Below are positions 24,003-32,870 of a stretch of 64,000 bases of DNA, one piece after another. The DNA comes from Paenibacillus sp. FSL R7-0273 (GTDB taxonomy: Bacteria; Bacillota; Bacilli; Paenibacillales; Paenibacillaceae). Each line of letters starts with the position of its first letter. Position 1 is the stretch's first letter. A model generated the notes under the pieces. The model ran no database searches. It was not told the DNA's origin and saw nothing but the letters and a program-made list of their open reading frames with translations. The position numbers and the translations under genes were made by a program. The stretch spans positions 1,127,501 through 1,191,500 of the forward strand of contig NZ_CP009283.1 in assembly GCF_000758625.1 (NCBI RefSeq), read 5' to 3'.

Positions 24003-24220
24003 TCAATAATGACTCTTCCTGCCGGCTGAAACACAGAGGTATAAAATGAAGCAACGCTGATATGGGGTGTCTCGGTTATCCCGCAAATATTCACATAAGC
24101 GCACCAGGCAAGAATACATCCGTACCACAGCCGGTGAAGCCTGCAGCCTTTATCCGTCAGCCTGCGGCAGCCCCAGATAAAAGCGAGGACATACAGGAGA
24201 AGTGTAATGGCGATTTTCAT
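23987..24220 (-). CDS. Small membrane protein of the germination operon
   Basis: A 77-residue protein with an N-terminal hydrophobic helix (IAITLLLYVLAFIWGC) and a second hydrophobic stretch around WYGCILAWCAYVNICGI. It lies eight bases after the gerC-type gene and overlaps the start of the following permease, so it is very likely translated as part of the operon. Small two-helix proteins have been described as D subunits of some Ger receptors, and this could be one, but I see no diagnostic motif. Confidence 0.7.
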   Translation of the reverse strand: MKIAITLLLYVLAFIWGCRRLTDKGCRLHRLWYGCILAWCAYVNICGITETPHISVASFYTSVFQPAGRVIIDWLGG

Positions 24221-24228
24221 GGCAATCC

Positions 24229-25461
24229 CTACTTCTGCTGAACGGATTTGAAGGACTTGTTGATGAGCCCGGTCCGTTCAATTTTGATGGAGACCCGGGG
24301 CCGGATCTCGATATCGCGGAAGATGCTGTCCCAGCTCTTATCCCGTTCAATGGTTTTCCAGCGTTTACGGTCACTGCGGTGGATCCGGACAGCGAATCCC
24401 GTGACATCGGCCCCCAGCCGCCGGACCTCGGTCCAGGAGCTGTTAACAAGCTCAAGCACCTTCTGTTCAATGGATTGCTCCATACCGGCAATAGAAGCCC
24501 TGTCATTGAGATCCATGGCGCTTCCCAGCTCCGTCAATACACCGCTGCCCTTAATGTGGATATCCATAATATAGTGATCCTTATCCCACACAGGATGAAC
24601 AGTGGTGCTTGCGTTCTGAAGGATAAATGAAGCATCGGGCGTATCGCCTGCCTTCGGATCCGAGGGGAAGGCGAGGGTCGCACTATTAACTTTGCCGGTC
24701 AAAAAAGACAGGCCGAAGGCCTGCTCCTGATTCAGCCAGCCGATCAGCTTGTCCCCCTTCAATACGCCCAGCTTCCCCAGCGCCAGCCGTGAAGGCAGGT
24801 CAGTCCGGCCTGTTTCACCGGTCTCATCCATAATCTGCTTGCCGGTCAGCTGGATTTCCGGCAGCACTGCGCTGCCTGACTCGGAGGACAAAGCCATCGC
24901 CAGCTCGTAGATCCGCACTCCGGGATAATAGGAGACCAGCCGGGATTCCTGCTCAATCATCAGCTGGATGCCGGCGCCCTGGTTCTTGGTCAGCTGCATC
25001 AGCTGGTCCAGAATATCTCCGGCTTCACCCTGGGACAGAAAGACATATACGGTCTCCCTGGCATCCTGCTTGCGCAGAAACATATCAATAAGCTGGTTGA
25101 TGCCCTGCTTCGCTACCGATTCGCCCAGAACGGTAATTCGCGAGTGGGAGAAAAACATCTCGCGGGTGCTGGTCAGATTAGTCCGCTCAATCGCCTCCAT
25201 TATCGTTCTTCCTTTGACGGTAAAGGTGACAAATGGCGGGGAGGTTGTGCTGCCGCCACCGCTCCCGCCCATGCCGCTGGCACCGGAAGAAGGATTGATA
25301 ACCTGATAGGTGGCCTTCCACTGGTTATCCTCCCAGTCATATGCCGAGCCGGAGGTAATGCCGAGCTCATTCAGCTCCCGGTCGTCCCAGCAGCCGGTAA
25401 GCAGGGCTGACAGCAGGGGGATACAGAGCAGCAGACAGGCGGTCTGCTTCCACAGCTTCAT
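24229..25461 (-). CDS. Ger(x)C family spore germination lipoprotein
   Basis: A 410-residue C subunit of a germinant receptor. The lipobox LLTGCWDDRELNELG puts the lipidated Cys at residue 24, and CWDxRELNELG is the family signature. The body has three Ger(x)C domains, with GRTIMEAIERTNLTSTREMFFSHSRITVLGE in the first (quoted in parts elsewhere) and the C-terminal helix region NSSWTEVRRLGADVTGF. A Gly/Ser-rich loop near 60-75 (SGASGMGGSGGGSTTS) is unusual for the family. The protein is anchored on the outer face of the spore inner membrane. The start overlaps the preceding permease gene by four bases. Confidence 0.93.
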   Translation of the reverse strand: MKLWKQTACLLLCIPLLSALLTGCWDDRELNELGITSGSAYDWEDNQWKATYQVINPSSGASGMGGSGGGSTTSPPFVTFTVKGRTIMEAIERTNLTSTREMFFSHSRITVLGESVAKQGINQLIDMFLRKQDARETVYVFLSQGEAGDILDQLMQLTKNQGAGIQLMIEQESRLVSYYPGVRIYELAMALSSESGSAVLPEIQLTGKQIMDETGETGRTDLPSRLALGKLGVLKGDKLIGWLNQEQAFGLSFLTGKVNSATLAFPSDPKAGDTPDASFILQNASTTVHPVWDKDHYIMDIHIKGSGVLTELGSAMDLNDRASIAGMEQSIEQKVLELVNSSWTEVRRLGADVTGFAVRIHRSDRKRWKTIERDKSWDSIFRDIEIRPRVSIKIERTGLINKSFKSVQQK

Positions 25462-26561
25462 GTTTCACACTCCTTTTGTTTGGCCTTGGAGCGCCCGAAC
25501 CGGTGAAGGGCAATGGCTGCCAACGGCACAAGCACATTGAACAGGAAGAAGGTCACGAAGCGCCCTTCCTTGTTGTACAGGTTCAGCTTGTCCATGTTCT
25601 GCCAGGTGAACAGGCACTCCAGGGCAATCACCAGTCCAAGGGCGCCGATAAACGGCCGGCTGCTGCTTACCTGGAAGGTCTGCTTGAAGCACTCGACGGT
25701 AACGAACAGGAAGATGGCGAATTTGAGATAGATGGACATCACCCAATACGAAATGAACAGAATATCCAGCTTCTCAAAAAACTTGCCGATATGCACCACG
25801 CCGGCGGCTGAGAAGCCCGGATAGGCGTTAAGCTTAATAAACTCCGGACCAAAGACCATTAGGGCAGTGACCAGGGAGAACATCATGAGCAGGGATACAA
25901 AGAGAAGGCCGGTCACTCCGGCCAGCCGTGCTTTTTGCGGAAACCGGAGATAGGGCGCAAGAAACAGCAGAACAGCTACCTCTGACATCCAGGTAGTAGG
26001 CGTAATACTGGCCAGAGTCAGTGCCGCCAGGGAATGGTCGAATACCGGCAGCAGCTGGTGGACATCCATTTCATGGATCAGGCCGAAGATGAACAGCGGC
26101 ACGAAAAAGATGAATAGCAGGATTACAATCGTGTTCACTCTGGCAATGGATTCGATCCCCTGCCTGACCATGTAAATGGAGATGAGCACAATCAGGATAA
26201 CCAGGACGGTTACGGGGGTATTCAGCAGCACATTGTCTTTAATAAAATTCACGAACTCCCGTAAGATGGCGGCGGTTGTATCCAGATAGAACTGCAGCAG
26301 GAGCAGGCCGAGTATAACGGCTGCCACAGGCGAGCTTTTTTCACCGACCCATGGGATGAAGGGAGCGCCTTTGTTCAGGCTGATTACAGTTCCCACAATA
26401 ACAGCAACGATCAGCCCGGCAAGAGTGGACAGGATGATGGACAGGGGGGCATCCTGTTCAGCGTAATTGCTTATGATCACGGGGAGCACCACGGTTGCGG
26501 TTGGAAGGATCGTGCTGATCACAAGCATGGCTGCCTGTGCGGTGCCGATTTTTCCGTTCAT
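25458..26561 (-). CDS. Spore germination permease (GerAB family), first B subunit
   Basis: A 367-residue integral membrane protein with about ten helices, beginning IGTAQAAMLVISTILPTATVV, as in GerAB/GerBB proteins, with the helix VAVLLFLAPYLRFPQKAR in mid-sequence. It overlaps the gerA-type stop and the gerC-type start by four bases each. As the partner of the A subunit it should form the germinant-gated channel complex. Its divergence from the second permease suggests that the operon can build receptors with two specificities or a heteromeric B pair; that is inference. Confidence 0.92.
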   Translation of the reverse strand: MNGKIGTAQAAMLVISTILPTATVVLPVIISNYAEQDAPLSIILSTLAGLIVAVIVGTVISLNKGAPFIPWVGEKSSPVAAVILGLLLLQFYLDTTAAILREFVNFIKDNVLLNTPVTVLVILIVLISIYMVRQGIESIARVNTIVILLFIFFVPLFIFGLIHEMDVHQLLPVFDHSLAALTLASITPTTWMSEVAVLLFLAPYLRFPQKARLAGVTGLLFVSLLMMFSLVTALMVFGPEFIKLNAYPGFSAAGVVHIGKFFEKLDILFISYWVMSIYLKFAIFLFVTVECFKQTFQVSSSRPFIGALGLVIALECLFTWQNMDKLNLYNKEGRFVTFFLFNVLVPLAAIALHRFGRSKAKQKECET

Positions 26562-28189
26562 TGCGGCTCCTCCTCCTTGGGGTGTGTGTTCCGGCCGGTC
26601 AGCTGTGCCTTCTTCTGCTGCTCCTCATGGGATTGCGGCTTCTGGCCCGGCCCCTGCCGGCGGGTTTCCTTGCCCAGATAGGTCTTGGGCCGCAGCGGCA
26701 TGCTCCAGAGCGGTACACGGATAAAAATGTCCTTGAGATAGCGGGGAATCATCGGTGCAACCGGAGACAGGTACGGAACGCCGAACGAGTACAGGCCTGC
26801 CATATGAATCAGCAGCACCATCATGAAGGACATGATTCCGAACAAGCCCAGCGTAGCGGCAGTCAGCATCAGCAAAAAGCGGATCAGCCGGATAGAGTTA
26901 GCGATGGCCAAGGAAGGAATAACGAAGTTGGAGATCGCTGTAAAAGAAACAACAATAACCATTGCCGCCGATACCAGGCCGGCAGACACCGCTGCCTGCC
27001 CCAGCACCAGCGCCCCGACAATGGAGATCGCCGGACCGATGGTCCGCGGCATCCGCACTCCCGCCTCACGGAGCACGTCGAACGTCAGCTCCATCAGCAG
27101 CGCTTCGGCCAGCGCAGGAAACGGCACCCCTTCACGCTGGGCAGCCAGACTGATCAGCAGCGTAGTAGGCAGCATTTCCTGGTGAAAGGTAGTCACCGCA
27201 ATATACAGGGCAGGCAGCAGCATGGATACGAAAAATGCGCCATAGCGGATCAGCCGCAGAAAGGATGAGATGTCGTAACGCTGGTAGTAATCCTCACTGG
27301 ACTGAAAAAAGTTGAAAAAGGTGGAGGGCGCCAGTAGGGCAAAGGGTGTACCGTCAATAATGATCCCGACCTGGCCCTCCAGTATCCCTCCGGCCACCGC
27401 ATCCGGCCGCTCGGTATTCTGAATGGTAGGAAAGGGGGTCAGCCCGCCGTCCTGGATAAATTCCTCGATATAATTACTCTCCAGAATACTGTCGGTAATG
27501 ATTCCGTTCAGCCGGCGGCGGATTTCAGCCAGCACCTCGGCGCTGGCCAGACCCTCAAGGTAGACGAGGGCTACACCGGTCTGGGTTCGCTGTCCGATTT
27601 TGTATTCTTCTATCCGGAGGTCGGAGGTTTTGAGCCGCCGTCTCAGCATGGAGGTGCCGACCCGAAGGCTTTCGGTGAAGCCCTCCTTAGGACCGCGGAT
27701 GACTCCCTGGGAGGTCGGCTCATTGACACTCCGCTTCTCCCAGCCGGAGGTATCCGCAGCCAGCGCCTTACACAGCCCGCCGAACAGGATAAGCGTGTAG
27801 CCTTCGAACAGAAGGGCCAGCATATGCTCAATGGTCTTGCCCTCCTTGACACCGCCGACCGGCAGCAGCCGGTCTTTGACGAGCAGATAGGCGTCATCTG
27901 CGGCAACCGCACTGCTCCCGGGTGAGACATAATCCATCAGCGGCTGCAGCACGGTCTGATTCACGAGATCGGCGCTGACCAGACCGTCGATATAGATAAA
28001 AGCCAGCGGGAGCGGGCTTAATGATTCGCTGGCGAATCTGCGGATGACAATATCCGGGCTTGCGCCTGTTCTGCTGCTGATTTCCTGCAGGGCTTCATCC
28101 AGTGACGGACTGAGCGGGCTGGGGGCAGGGATAAGGAGTTCGACAGGATCTGGGTCTTGCTCGCGGCCTTGCTTGGAACGGGCGGACAA
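26558..28189 (-). CDS. Spore germination protein GerA family (A subunit)
   Basis: A 543-residue GerA-type subunit. The N-terminal half is soluble with two alpha/beta lobes (FIYIDGLVSADLVNQTVLQPL; VALVYLEGLASAEVLAEIRRR, partly shown). The C-terminal half holds about five membrane helices, with GQVGIIIDGTPFALLAPSTF, EGVPFPALAEALLMELTFD and REAGVRMPRTIGPAISIVGA. It is followed by a long basic and Gln-rich tail ending KEEEPQ. The A subunit oligomerises into the germinant-gated ion channel. The start is TTG 28189 with AGGAGGAG upstream. First gene of the operon. Confidence 0.93.
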   Translation of the reverse strand: MSARSKQGREQDPDPVELLIPAPSPLSPSLDEALQEISSRTGASPDIVIRRFASESLSPLPLAFIYIDGLVSADLVNQTVLQPLMDYVSPGSSAVAADDAYLLVKDRLLPVGGVKEGKTIEHMLALLFEGYTLILFGGLCKALAADTSGWEKRSVNEPTSQGVIRGPKEGFTESLRVGTSMLRRRLKTSDLRIEEYKIGQRTQTGVALVYLEGLASAEVLAEIRRRLNGIITDSILESNYIEEFIQDGGLTPFPTIQNTERPDAVAGGILEGQVGIIIDGTPFALLAPSTFFNFFQSSEDYYQRYDISSFLRLIRYGAFFVSMLLPALYIAVTTFHQEMLPTTLLISLAAQREGVPFPALAEALLMELTFDVLREAGVRMPRTIGPAISIVGALVLGQAAVSAGLVSAAMVIVVSFTAISNFVIPSLAIANSIRLIRFLLMLTAATLGLFGIMSFMMVLLIHMAGLYSFGVPYLSPVAPMIPRYLKDIFIRVPLWSMPLRPKTYLGKETRRQGPGQKPQSHEEQQKKAQLTGRNTHPKEEEPQ

Positions 28190-28291
28190 ATGCTTCTCCT
28201 CCTATGCACCGGAATCAGGGTAAGGTGGGAGTATTATCCCCGGCGCATCCGTTCCTTATTCTGCCTGCGCTGTAGGATTGGTGGAATGGAC

Positions 28292-28340
28292 AAAAAAAGG
28301 GTGTCCCTCCAGTCTTTAGCCAGACTGCGGAACACCCCCT
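28292..28340 (-). terminator. Terminator between the phosphodiester glycosidase gene and the ger operon
   Basis: GGGTGTCC pairs with GGAACACCC-type sequence across 28299-28339, with an inner CAGTCT/AGACTG stem. The minus-strand exit is TTTTTTT (28292-28298). Confidence 0.85.
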
Positions 28341-28366
28341 TATCAGGAAGCTAATGTTGTATCAGA

Positions 28367-29515
28367 TTACTTGGTGACGACAAGCGCATTGCTGATCAGG
28401 CGCCCCGGAGTAGTAAGGTACTTACCGTTGTAATACATACCGCTGGAGGCGCCGCCGTCCAGATTCATTGCCTGATAAGCGCCGGCCTGCTTCATGATCT
28501 GGGCCAGCTGCGGGATGGTAGCTCCGCCGGTTGTCAGCAGAATCAGCTTATGATCCCGGGTAATACCGAGTGCACTGCGGGCGCCGCCGCCGGTGAGGAT
28601 TTTGGGGTCCCTGAAGCCTTCGGCGGTAACATTCAGGGATACAGCACCGTTGACCAGCAGTCTTGGACCGGCCTGGATTGCCCCTTCAATGCTGCCGCTC
28701 TGATACCTGGCGCTGAATTCACTTCCCGGAATCAGCTCGGCCAGCAGATTACTGTCGTAGGCAAAGACGGCCCGTTTGTCGCCGGGGCTGTTCTTCAGCA
28801 TCTTGCCGCCGCTGACAATGTATCCGTATGGAGCTTTGTAAGCTCCGCTGGTATAGGCATCGAAGAACGTTCCGTTAATGGCTGCAACGGCTCCGCTGCG
28901 CTTGGCAATGCTGCCAAGCGCTTCTGTCTTACCGACAGTATTGCCGGCAAGTACGGCATCCAGGCGGACGGAGGGGTGCATCAGAGGTACTGTTACGGTC
29001 TGGACACTGAATGATCTGGAGCCAACCTTATATGTATGCTTGGCGCTGACTGCCGCCGGCGCTTCCGGCTTGACCAGTGCGCCGCTTACCACAGGCAGGA
29101 CGGCTTCTTCTCCGGCCGCTGACAGTGTAACGGAGCCTGCCTCTTTGTTCCATTTCAGACCGATGCCCATTGCCGAACTGACGGCAGACAGCGGTACATA
29201 GGTCGTGCCGTTCCCGCTGAAGGGCAGAGCGGTGAGGGTTACGGCTTTTCCGTTAATCTTAGCGGAGGCTTGGCCCATGGTTAGAAGAAGGGAGGCGCTC
29301 CCTCCGGAGATTTCAATTTCCTTCGTTGCCGGATTCAGAACCGAGGTAATGCCGAAGAGTCCGTTCAGAAAACGCAGCGGAATGTAAGACTGGCTGGCTT
29401 TGTCTACGAAGACGGCATTTTTTGGGGCTGCTGCTGCCGAAGCAACAGAACCGGGCTGCAGCCCGGATAACAGGAGCAGCAGAATCAGACAGAGGGACGA
29501 GCATTTTTTAAGCAT
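28367..29515 (-). CDS. Secreted phosphodiester glycosidase (NAGPA domain) with stalk domain
   Basis: A 382-residue exported protein. A signal peptide (MLKKCSSLCLILLLLLSG, cleaved near ASAAA) precedes a copper-amine-oxidase N1-like stalk domain (about 35-125, with YIPLRFLNGLFG and TTYVPLSAVSSAMGIGLKW). The phosphodiester glycosidase domain follows (about 155-380): AAINGTFFDAY, YGYIVSGGKML, GGGARSALGITRDHKLILLTTGG and AMNLDGGASSGMYYNGK. Family members remove phosphodiester-linked sugars, such as those on teichoic acids. The start at 29515 has AAAGGAG nine bases upstream; 13 extra upstream codons belong to the leader. Monocistronic with its own terminator. Confidence 0.88.
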   Translation of the reverse strand: MLKKCSSLCLILLLLLSGLQPGSVASAAAAPKNAVFVDKASQSYIPLRFLNGLFGITSVLNPATKEIEISGGSASLLLTMGQASAKINGKAVTLTALPFSGNGTTYVPLSAVSSAMGIGLKWNKEAGSVTLSAAGEEAVLPVVSGALVKPEAPAAVSAKHTYKVGSRSFSVQTVTVPLMHPSVRLDAVLAGNTVGKTEALGSIAKRSGAVAAINGTFFDAYTSGAYKAPYGYIVSGGKMLKNSPGDKRAVFAYDSNLLAELIPGSEFSARYQSGSIEGAIQAGPRLLVNGAVSLNVTAEGFRDPKILTGGGARSALGITRDHKLILLTTGGATIPQLAQIMKQAGAYQAMNLDGGASSGMYYNGKYLTTPGRLISNALVVTK

Positions 29516-29728
29516 GAACAGAATCTCCTTTAACTTGTACAGTATTTCCTGCATATCAGGATGAATATGGAACCTGCCCCAGAATGATGTACCGGAGTCA
29601 TGGCCCTGCCAATATTTATCGTCAATTACCGGAGAGATCGTTAGCGTGTACTGTCACATGCGTCTTGCAGACCATTCGTATATAATTTAGCTATACTAAC
29701 TCATTACGCATAAAGGCGGTTTGTATCC

Positions 29729-30307
29729 ATGACAACAACAATAGGTCTGATCCGGCATGGCAGCACCTTATGGAATAAAGAAGGCCGCATTCAGGGCCAC
29801 ACGGATAATCCGCTTGATGAAGAGGGCCTGCAGCAGGCGGCAGAAATTGCAGAACGGCTAAGTGCTGAGGAATGGGAGCTGGTCTATTCGAGTGATATGC
29901 TTAGAGCCAGGCAGACTGCAGAGGTAATCGCAGCCAAACTTGGCCTTACGGTGGCAGGTCTGCTGCCGGGAATCCGCGAGATGCACGGCGGGCTGCTGGA
30001 GGGTACAACGGAGCAGGAGCGTGTAGAGCGCTGGGGGCAGGAATGGAGAACACTGGAGCTTGGCCTGGAGAAAAATGATTCGGGGCGTCAGAGAGGCTGC
30101 AGGGCAATTGAAGAGGTCGCCGCGCGGCATCCCGGACAGCGTGTGCTGGTGGTCAGTCACGGCGCAATTCTGCGCAGTACGCTTGGCGGGCTTGTGCCCG
30201 GGCTTGACCTGAGCCGGCTGCTGAAGAACACGTCGCTCACCCGGATTATCAAGGACGGAGAGACGTGGACCTGCGATCTCTATAATTGTGTGAGGCATCA
30301 CGGATAA
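29729..30307 (+). CDS. Histidine phosphatase family protein (PhoE/GpmB-like)
   Basis: A 192-residue cytosolic phosphatase of the phosphoglycerate-mutase-like clan. The phospho-accepting motif IRHGST has His10, followed by the RxQG.TDxPLxxxG stretch (GRIQGHTDNPLDEEG). Arg61 in LRARQTA, the acid Glu84 in REMHGGLLEG and His144 in VVSHGAILR complete the active site. This GpmB/PhoE-like branch is usually a broad phosphatase rather than a mutase. ATG 29729 is preceded by AAAGGCGG. It stands alone. The physiological substrate cannot be read from context. Confidence 0.9.
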   Translation: MTTTIGLIRHGSTLWNKEGRIQGHTDNPLDEEGLQQAAEIAERLSAEEWELVYSSDMLRARQTAEVIAAKLGLTVAGLLPGIREMHGGLLEGTTEQERVERWGQEWRTLELGLEKNDSGRQRGCRAIEEVAARHPGQRVLVVSHGAILRSTLGGLVPGLDLSRLLKNTSLTRIIKDGETWTCDLYNCVRHHG

Positions 30308-30445
30308 TAACAGGCGCCTGCTCCTATCCAAAAGATTCCATGAAGAAACAGGCCCCGCCTGCCGATAATAAGTTTTATACGGATAGAAATCACATACGCG
30401 ATAATGATCCTACTTATTCAGAAGCAAAGGGGAGTGCTCCTCAAC

Positions 30446-31297
30446 ATGGAAGAAGCACGGTATTATATGTTTGCACTACTCTCTGTTCTGCTGGCAGCAG
30501 TGACAGCCTATTCCGTATTACGGACCGGACAATATTTTGCGGACAAAGGTCAAAAAGCCCGTGCACTGCGCACGAGCCTGATTATTCTCATACTTACCGG
30601 CGGGGTATCCGGGATGCACCTGCTTGGAATGGAGGCTGTATCCGAATTAGGCCTGACTGACGGCAGCCTGCTTATCCCGATGTCGCTTTATGCGCTGACT
30701 CTTGTCCTGCTGGTCTGGCTGTTCCACCGGATCAGCCAGATGCTGGCTGAACGGGAGCAGCTTAAGGAGCTGGCCTACAGGGACAGCCTCACCGGCCTGT
30801 TCAATAAGAACGGTATGGACCACTTCTGGAACCACTGCAAGCCGAATGAGCAGCTTGCCGTATTATACCTTGATCTTAACCGTTTCAAGTCGATCAATGA
30901 CAAGCTTGGCCATCATATCGGTGATTTGCTGCTGCAGGCTGTAGGCGGCTCGCTGCAGCAGTTTTCCTGCAAGGGGAAGCGGCATATCTTCCGGATCGGC
31001 GGGGATGAATTCGTGATTGTAGCGAAGCGCTGCGGCTACAGCGAGGCTGAGCAGCTGGCCCTGAAGGTGCTGGAGAGCACTACACGCAACTACAAGCTGG
31101 AGCGGCACGAGCTGTTCGTCTCGGCCAGCATCGGCATTACAGCAAGCCAGGGCAGGGTAGATCCCGTACGCTTGCTGAAGGAAGCAGATTCAGCGATGTA
31201 CAATGCCAAGCAGCTGGGCAGAGGCCGTTATGCTGTCCATGACCAGGCTCATGTCATTCAGCCGGTGAGCTGGCTGGGCAGCCCGCGGGCTAATTAA
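30446..31297 (+). CDS. Membrane-bound GGDEF protein (putative diguanylate cyclase)
   Basis: A 283-residue protein with three N-terminal membrane helices (residues about 5-95), containing an MHYT-like GMHLLGM fragment, and a C-terminal GGDEF domain (about 110-275). The catalytic signature IGGDEF is intact; the preceding YRDSLTGLFNKNGMD and YLDLNRFKSINDKLGHHIGD are canonical, so c-di-GMP synthesis is expected. No RxxD inhibitory site precedes GGDEF. The start at 30446 follows GGGGAG about 11 bases upstream; an ATG at 30404 has no ribosome site. The ribosome site lies in the self-complementary GGAGTGCTCC, which could modulate translation. Ends at a strong bidirectional terminator. Confidence 0.87.
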   Translation: MEEARYYMFALLSVLLAAVTAYSVLRTGQYFADKGQKARALRTSLIILILTGGVSGMHLLGMEAVSELGLTDGSLLIPMSLYALTLVLLVWLFHRISQMLAEREQLKELAYRDSLTGLFNKNGMDHFWNHCKPNEQLAVLYLDLNRFKSINDKLGHHIGDLLLQAVGGSLQQFSCKGKRHIFRIGGDEFVIVAKRCGYSEAEQLALKVLESTTRNYKLERHELFVSASIGITASQGRVDPVRLLKEADSAMYNAKQLGRGRYAVHDQAHVIQPVSWLGSPRAN

Positions 31298-31334
31298 GCG
31301 GAGCAGGCCTGCTCCGCTGCCAGGCCCATCACAG

Positions 31335-31373
31335 AAAGAGTCCAGGGGATTGCAGCCCCCTGGACTCTTTTTT
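31335..31373. terminator. Bidirectional terminator between GGDEF and GDPD genes
   Basis: AAAGAGTCCAGGGG (31335-31348) pairs with CCCCTGGACTCTTT (31357-31370), followed by TTTTTT on the plus strand and preceded by the matching A run for the minus strand. Confidence 0.92.
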
Positions 31374-31379
31374 ATACCC

Positions 31380-32117
31380 TTAAGACTGTCTGTCAGCCAG
31401 CAGCCCGGCCAGCACATCCGGATAGTCGGTAATAATACCAGCGACGCCGGCATCTATTAAGGATTTCATCCGCTGCGGATCATTAACGGTCCAGGGATGA
31501 TAGGCCTTGCCCTGCTCCGCCGCTTCCGCCACAAACTCCGGCAGCACGGCATAATGGTAGGCATGCAGCGCATCCGCGTTCAGGCTGGCAGCATAGTCCC
31601 ACGGCCGGTATAAGCCCTCGGAATATAGAATGCCCGTGCGGATCTCCGGTGCCAGCGCCTTGCAGCGGGCCAGCGAATAATGATTAAAGCTCGACAGCAC
31701 CACACGTTCACTCATGCCGTAATCCTGCACGGCGGCGATAACCTTTTCCTCCATTCCCGGATACATAAAAATCCCGTTCTTCAGCTCAATGTTCAGCACC
31801 GTATCCCGGTTCTTCAGCAGATCCAGCAGCTCCTCAAGCACCGGCAGGCGTTCTCCGGCGAACTGCGGACCGAACCATGACCCGGCGTCCAGCTCCAGCA
31901 GCTGGCTTAGTGTCTTGTCCTTTACATAGCCGTCTGCATCCGCAGTGCGGTTAAGGCTCTCATCATGTATAATCACCAGTCCTCCGTCAAGTGACAGCTG
32001 GACATCGGTCTCAATTCCGGTAGCTCCCAGCTCAAGCCCTTTGCGGAACGCCGCCATCGTGTTCTCCGGGCAGACTGCAGATGCGCCGCGGTGCGCAAAG
32101 TTGATAATACTGTTCAT
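31380..32117 (-). CDS. Glycerophosphodiester phosphodiesterase
   Basis: Hydrolyses glycerophosphodiesters to glycerol 3-phosphate and an alcohol. The 245-residue TIM-barrel protein shows the full active-site set: His9-Arg10 in AHRGAS, Glu18 in PENT, Glu36 and Asp38 in GIETDVQ, His51 in IIHDESLNRT, and VLNIELKN later. No signal peptide, so it should be cytosolic (UgpQ-like). ATG 32117 has GGAGGG ten bases upstream. Monocistronic between a bidirectional terminator and a divergent Nudix gene. Confidence 0.93.
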   Translation of the reverse strand: MNSIINFAHRGASAVCPENTMAAFRKGLELGATGIETDVQLSLDGGLVIIHDESLNRTADADGYVKDKTLSQLLELDAGSWFGPQFAGERLPVLEELLDLLKNRDTVLNIELKNGIFMYPGMEEKVIAAVQDYGMSERVVLSSFNHYSLARCKALAPEIRTGILYSEGLYRPWDYAASLNADALHAYHYAVLPEFVAEAAEQGKAYHPWTVNDPQRMKSLIDAGVAGIITDYPDVLAGLLADRQS

Positions 32118-32310
32118 GTGTCGTTTTCCCTCCGGCTTATGAATTCAGTTCCTCCTGCTGCTGCAGGCTCCTATTCACTTATTCCACATGAGGGCAGTAA
32201 ACCCTGTCCGCTTCATGCAAAAGGCTGCTGACCGCTGTAAATTTTACACACGGATAACGAAAGGACTACAATAGGGTTCAGATCACTTATTACATACATA
32301 GAAGGAAGCG

Positions 32311-32844
32311 ATGGACTTGAACTTTTGTCTGGAATGCGGAACGAAGCTGGTCTTAAAGGAATGCAAGGGGGAGGGGGAGGTGCCGTTTTGCGCTTCATGC
32401 GAGGTGTTCCGGTTTCCGGTGTTCAGTACGGCGATGAGCACCGCGGTCCTGAACCGCGAGATGAACAAAATCCTGCTGATCCAGCAGTATAACCGCAAAC
32501 ACTATATCCTGCTCGCAGGCTATGTGAACAAAGGGGAGAACGCGGAGGAGACCCTGATCCGTGAGGTGAAGGAGGAAGCCGGGCTGGATATCATCGCTTA
32601 TGAATATATGCGGAGCGAATATTTTGCGCCATCTAATACGCTTATGCTGAATTATATAAGTGTAGCGGACTCTGAGGATCTGAGCGGGATCAGTGAGGAG
32701 CTGGATCATGCGGCCTGGTTTACTTTGGAGGAAGCGGAAAAAGCCATTATGCAGGGCAGCCTGGCGGAGCGGTTTCTGCTCAATATTATCGCCAGACTGC
32801 AGCAGGGCAAGACCTTGGACAGCCTGACCTTTCCGGTCCGCTAA
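32311..32844 (+). CDS. Nudix hydrolase with N-terminal zinc ribbon
   Basis: A 177-residue protein. A four-cysteine zinc ribbon (Cys6, Cys9, Cys27 and Cys30) precedes a Nudix fold whose catalytic box runs from GYVNKGENAEETL to REVKEEAGLD and matches Gx5Ex7REUxEExGU exactly. The layout resembles NudC-like pyrophosphatases acting on NAD(H) or capped RNA but is shorter, as in many Firmicute Nudix proteins. The substrate is therefore open. ATG 32311 follows GAAGGAAG. Single gene, divergent from the GDPD gene. Confidence 0.9.
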   Translation: MDLNFCLECGTKLVLKECKGEGEVPFCASCEVFRFPVFSTAMSTAVLNREMNKILLIQQYNRKHYILLAGYVNKGENAEETLIREVKEEAGLDIIAYEYMRSEYFAPSNTLMLNYISVADSEDLSGISEELDHAAWFTLEEAEKAIMQGSLAERFLLNIIARLQQGKTLDSLTFPVR

Positions 32845-32870
32845 ATGTAGCCGGAGCTGATGGGGGCTTT

